A DNA stretch of 64,000 nucleotides from Solirubrobacter deserti (GTDB lineage Bacteria > Actinomycetota > Thermoleophilia > Solirubrobacterales > Solirubrobacteraceae). Made by a program: the position numbers and the translations under genes. Location of the stretch: positions 62,001 through 126,000 of the forward strand of contig NZ_JAPCID010000015.1 of assembly GCF_027587175.1 (NCBI RefSeq), given 5' to 3'. Below the pieces are notes generated by a model. That model did not search any database and was not told the DNA's origin. It saw only the letters and a list, made by a program, of their open reading frames with translations. This document shows, in pieces, positions 59,771 through 64,000 of the stretch (within the stretch, counting starts at the first letter, position 1; the number at the start of each line of letters is the position of its first letter).

Positions 59771-61498
59771 ATGCCGCCCCGACCCAGACTGATGATGGAC
59801 CCGCAAGGACGACGAGTGGACCACTGGCGCGCCTCCTTGGACGCGATCGAAGCCCTGCGCGCCGAGCTGGCGAGCCCGGAGGGCACCGGCACGGACGCGT
59901 TGATGGCGCAGGTCACGAACGCGAAATCCTCGAGCTTCGTTTGTCTGCTCGACGCTGACGGGGCGGTGCTCGACGCTAACCCGGCGGCACTGATCGCCGG
60001 TGGGCTGGAGCGGACCGAGGTCGTCGGTTTGCCGCTATGGGCGGCGCCGTGGTGGACGGGCACCGGCGCGGACACCCTGCGCATGCTCAAGGAGTCCCTG
60101 CGGTCCGCGACCCGCGGGCGATTTGTGCGGTTCGATATTGACATTCGGCTCGCCGGGGCAGAAGTCGCCGCCGAGACCCTCGATCTGATGCTGCGACCGC
60201 TGCGCGGGCGGGACGGCATCGTCGCATTCATCGTCGCCGAAGGCCGCTCGATCGGCGATCGCAAGCGGATCGAGCAGCGACTCGCGCGCAACAACTCCGA
60301 GCTGTCAGCGCTGACGGAACGCCTGGCGCGGGTGCACAACTACCGCGAGCGTCTTCTCGGCGAGCTGTCGCACGACCTGCGCGCTCCGTTGCAAGTCGTC
60401 GTCACGCGCGCCGAACAGGTGCTGCGCTCCCAACCCGACGACGAGTTGCGCAGTCAGGTAGCCGGCATGCGGTTCGCCGCCCTGGACGCGCTCGAGCAGG
60501 TCAACGACATGCTCGAGCAGGTCAAGGCCGACCACGGGGAAGCGCGCCTGACGCTCGTCGACGCCGACCTCGCGCAGGCGCTGCGGACGGTCGTCGAGCA
60601 GTTCCAGCCCCTGGTGGCCGACCGAGGGCTGGAACTGATCGTCGACGCGCCGGAGATGGTGCCGGCGCGCTTCGACATCGAGCGAGTGAGCCGCGTCATC
60701 TCGAACCTGCTCGCGAACTCCATCCGGCACACTCCACCCGAGGGGGTGATTCGCTGCACCCTGCGTGCGGGAGACGCCGCGGCCGCCCTGGAGATTGCCG
60801 ATTCGGGGCCGGGCGTGCCGCCGGATCAGCGTGAGAAGGTCTTCGGTCCCTACTCGTCCGGCGGCAACGGGGACGGCCGCTCCGGCGGTGCGGGAGCCGG
60901 GCTCGGTCTCGCGATCGTCAGCGAGTTCGTCGAGCTTCACGGCGGGGACGTGTCCTTGGGCGACGCGCCTGAAGGCGGAGCTCTATTCGTCGTCACGCTG
61001 CCGTTGAGCCCTCCGCACGGCTCCGCCTCGCCCGCGACACTGAGCCAGCACGTCGCGGCGGCGCAACGCACGCAATACGTGCGTGCCCACCTCGAGGCCG
61101 AGCTCGCGGGCGCTCCGAAGCAAACCGCGGTTCCGACCGTCGTGATCGTGGAGCGTGTCCCCGGACGCGCCGAGGAGATAGTGACGGGCATCGGCGAGGA
61201 CGCCGTGACGTGCGTCGCCGCCGACGCCGAAGAGGCACTGACCGTCGCGGTGGAGCTGCGTCCGAGCGCAGTCGTGGTAGGCACCGCGACCGGTGACTAC
61301 TCCCCGCCCTGGTTGCTGCGGCGGCTCGCTTCGGACCCACGACTGCTCAGTGCGCGCCGCATTGCGCTGGCCGGCGAGCGCGAGCAGGACCCGACGCCCG
61401 AGGCACTGCTCGCAGCCGGCGCTCAGGTCGTCTTGCCGGCCGCGGCTGCACAGGAGCTCGGCGGGCGCCTGCTGGCCGCGCTCGGGCGCTCCGGCTGA
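59771..61498 (+). CDS. PAS-containing sensor histidine kinase with degenerate C-terminal receiver
   Basis: 575 residues, no transmembrane helix or signal peptide, so cytoplasmic. A PAS-like sensor (about 50-160, SSFVCLLDADGAVLDANPAA), an HisKA domain with His201 in GELSHDLRAPLQ, and an HATPase domain with the N box SRVISNLLANSIRHTPP, G1 EIADSGPGVP and G2 GAGAGLGLAIVSEFVELHGG. The last 110 residues have a receiver-like pattern (VVIVERVPG, AVVVGTATG), but the phospho-acceptor position lacks Asp and the acid pocket is Glu-Arg, so it is probably a pseudo-receiver. No partner regulator is adjacent. The end overlaps the convergent membrane-protein gene by 76 bp. Confidence 0.85.
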   Translation: MPPRPRLMMDPQGRRVDHWRASLDAIEALRAELASPEGTGTDALMAQVTNAKSSSFVCLLDADGAVLDANPAALIAGGLERTEVVGLPLWAAPWWTGTGADTLRMLKESLRSATRGRFVRFDIDIRLAGAEVAAETLDLMLRPLRGRDGIVAFIVAEGRSIGDRKRIEQRLARNNSELSALTERLARVHNYRERLLGELSHDLRAPLQVVVTRAEQVLRSQPDDELRSQVAGMRFAALDALEQVNDMLEQVKADHGEARLTLVDADLAQALRTVVEQFQPLVADRGLELIVDAPEMVPARFDIERVSRVISNLLANSIRHTPPEGVIRCTLRAGDAAAALEIADSGPGVPPDQREKVFGPYSSGGNGDGRSGGAGAGLGLAIVSEFVELHGGDVSLGDAPEGGALFVVTLPLSPPHGSASPATLSQHVAAAQRTQYVRAHLEAELAGAPKQTAVPTVVIVERVPGRAEEIVTGIGEDAVTCVAADAEEALTVAVELRPSAVVVGTATGDYSPPWLLRRLASDPRLLSARRIALAGEREQDPTPEALLAAGAQVVLPAAAAQELGGRLLAALGRSG

Positions 61499-62025
61499 CG
61501 CCGGGCGAGGAGCGCGAGCGCCGGCGCGAACAGCAGCCAGCCCGCCAGCTCGGTGCCTTCCTTGAACGCTATCAGCGCTTGAAAGCGCCACAGATCAAGC
61601 CGTTGACGACTTTCCGGCCACCACCCCAGCTCGGCGCCCGCGAGCACGACGACATGCACTGCGAGCGATACGAACAGCAGGCTGAGGCCAACTCGCACCG
61701 CCGAGTCTCGGCCGGCGATACGCAGGCCTCCAATAGCCAAGGCCAGCATCAGCGGTGCGAACACCAGCGGCCACGCGGGCACGGACTCGTGTAGCCGCGT
61801 CACGTTGTCCACAAGTAGGACGCTCGCGACAACGGCGATCACCCCCCACGCGCGTCGACGTGTACGTTGTACTGCGAGATAGCCCGCGCCCGCAGCGAGT
61901 GCGAAGCCGAGCGTCGCCACCACGTGCGAATAGCTGTACTCCATGGCGGAGTCCAGGACGTAGATCGGCGGGTCGAACATGGCGAAGTTGACCAGATGGA
62001 TGGCCGACTCCGCCCCGATGATCAC
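61423..62025 (-). CDS. Multi-spanning membrane protein of unknown function
   Basis: 200 residues from GTG 62025, with about five hydrophobic helices (HVVATLGFALAAGAGYLAV, AWGVIAVVASVLLV, LVFAPLMLALAIGGL, VGLSLLFVSLAVHVVVLAG, ELAGWLLFAPALALLA). I do not recognise a family. The C-terminal 25 residues or so are polar and arise where the frame runs into the antisense of the kinase gene. It lies 28 bp from the glmS stop, the same strand, and may be co-transcribed with it. Confidence 0.6.
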   Translation of the reverse strand: MIIGAESAIHLVNFAMFDPPIYVLDSAMEYSYSHVVATLGFALAAGAGYLAVQRTRRRAWGVIAVVASVLLVDNVTRLHESVPAWPLVFAPLMLALAIGGLRIAGRDSAVRVGLSLLFVSLAVHVVVLAGAELGWWPESRQRLDLWRFQALIAFKEGTELAGWLLFAPALALLARRQPERPSAASRRPPSSCAAAAGKTT

Positions 62026-62053
62026 CGCGGCGAAACGCAGATGACGCAGTTCG

Positions 62054-63907
<1,854 letters not shown>

Positions 63908-64000
63908 GGCCGTCCTCCTTCCAAGGAAATTCGAGCGCACCAGACCGCGCGCCCTCCAGTCTAAGTCGGCCTTCAGCGGTGTTCGCTGGCCGACCGTCCA
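63908..64000. other. Upstream region of glmS, window end
   Basis: 93 bp containing the glmS ribosome site (minus strand AAGGAGG near 63914-63920). No ribozyme-like glmS leader is recognisable in this short stretch, and no other gene is seen. Confidence 0.4.

Noticed and set aside
59581-60339. 252-codon minus-strand frame covering the gap before the histidine kinase
   Set aside because: Ser/Arg-rich with no domain; mostly antisense of the kinase N-terminus. The kinase side has a plausible promoter and clear domains.

Overview
The window is very GC-rich, densely coded DNA. Short TANNNT boxes sit 6-8 nt before start codons, GTG and TTG starts are frequent, and genes are often joined by ATGA or GTGA overlaps. 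Together with the large secreted Ig/FN3/beta-helix proteins this points to a high-GC actinobacterium, probably of the Solirubrobacterales/Thermoleophilia type. The taxonomic call is inference. No tRNA, rRNA, CRISPR array, transposase or phage gene was seen.

Layout. (1) 1-3.1 kb: Entner-Doudoroff genes edd and eda (partial), divergent from a LacI-family repressor across a tandem palindromic operator. (2) 3.1-8.8 kb, minus strand: a housekeeping run of response regulator, NAD(P)HX repair enzyme, CBS protein, alanine racemase, CCA-adding enzyme and GNAT. (3) 9.0-15.8 kb, plus: a UDP-N-acetyl-uronic-acid module (WbpA-, WbpD- and WbpE-like), a LuxR-type response regulator, the initiating sugar-phosphate transferase and a secreted protein. 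(4) 15.8-19.4 kb: secreted Ig/FN3/beta-helix protein A. (5) 19.6-27.1 kb, minus: two operons with glucose-1-phosphate cytidylyltransferase, an epimerase, three related SAM methyltransferases, a GT2 and a phytanoyl-CoA-dioxygenase-like enzyme. (6) 27.3-32.0 kb, plus: an AsnB-GT2 fusion, an Alg14/Alg13-like pair and a GT2. (7) 32.0-44.2 kb: secreted beta-helix proteins B, C and D around a GT2/GT4/FkbM operon. (8) 44.6-52.3 kb: GT2, Wzy-like polymerase/ligase, Wzz-like protein, a 73-aa LuxR protein, Wzx flippase and two GT4 enzymes. (9) 52.3-57.0 kb: a 1571-aa secreted protein with an embedded PIG-L/LmbE deacetylase domain. (10) 57.1-59.3 kb: sugar epimerase and a WbpB-like oxidoreductase. (11) 59.8-64 kb: hybrid histidine kinase, membrane protein and glmS.

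How it fits together. Most of 9-59 kb reads as one large Wzx/Wzy-type surface-polysaccharide locus. GlmS feeds UDP-GlcNAc supply. WbpA, WbpB, WbpE and WbpD homologues, split between 9-13 kb and 58-59 kb, can build a diacetamido-uronic acid, and the AsnB domain could amidate such a uronate. A CDP-sugar branch with C-methyltransferases would supply a branched or methylated deoxysugar. The initiating transferase and about eight glycosyltransferases build the repeat, Wzx flips it and the Wzy/Wzz-like proteins polymerise it. Large secreted proteins lie between these modules and may bind, cleave or modify the polymer (inference).

Most notable signals: the AsnB-GT2 fusion; a family of secreted beta-helix proteins with an unrecognised N-terminal domain; a 760-bp, nearly identical, AT-richer segment shared by two of them 25.4 kb apart; the PIG-L domain inside a giant secreted protein; a composite promoter element whose two halves are spaced 6 or 16 nt (one helical turn apart); and three tail-to-tail gene overlaps.
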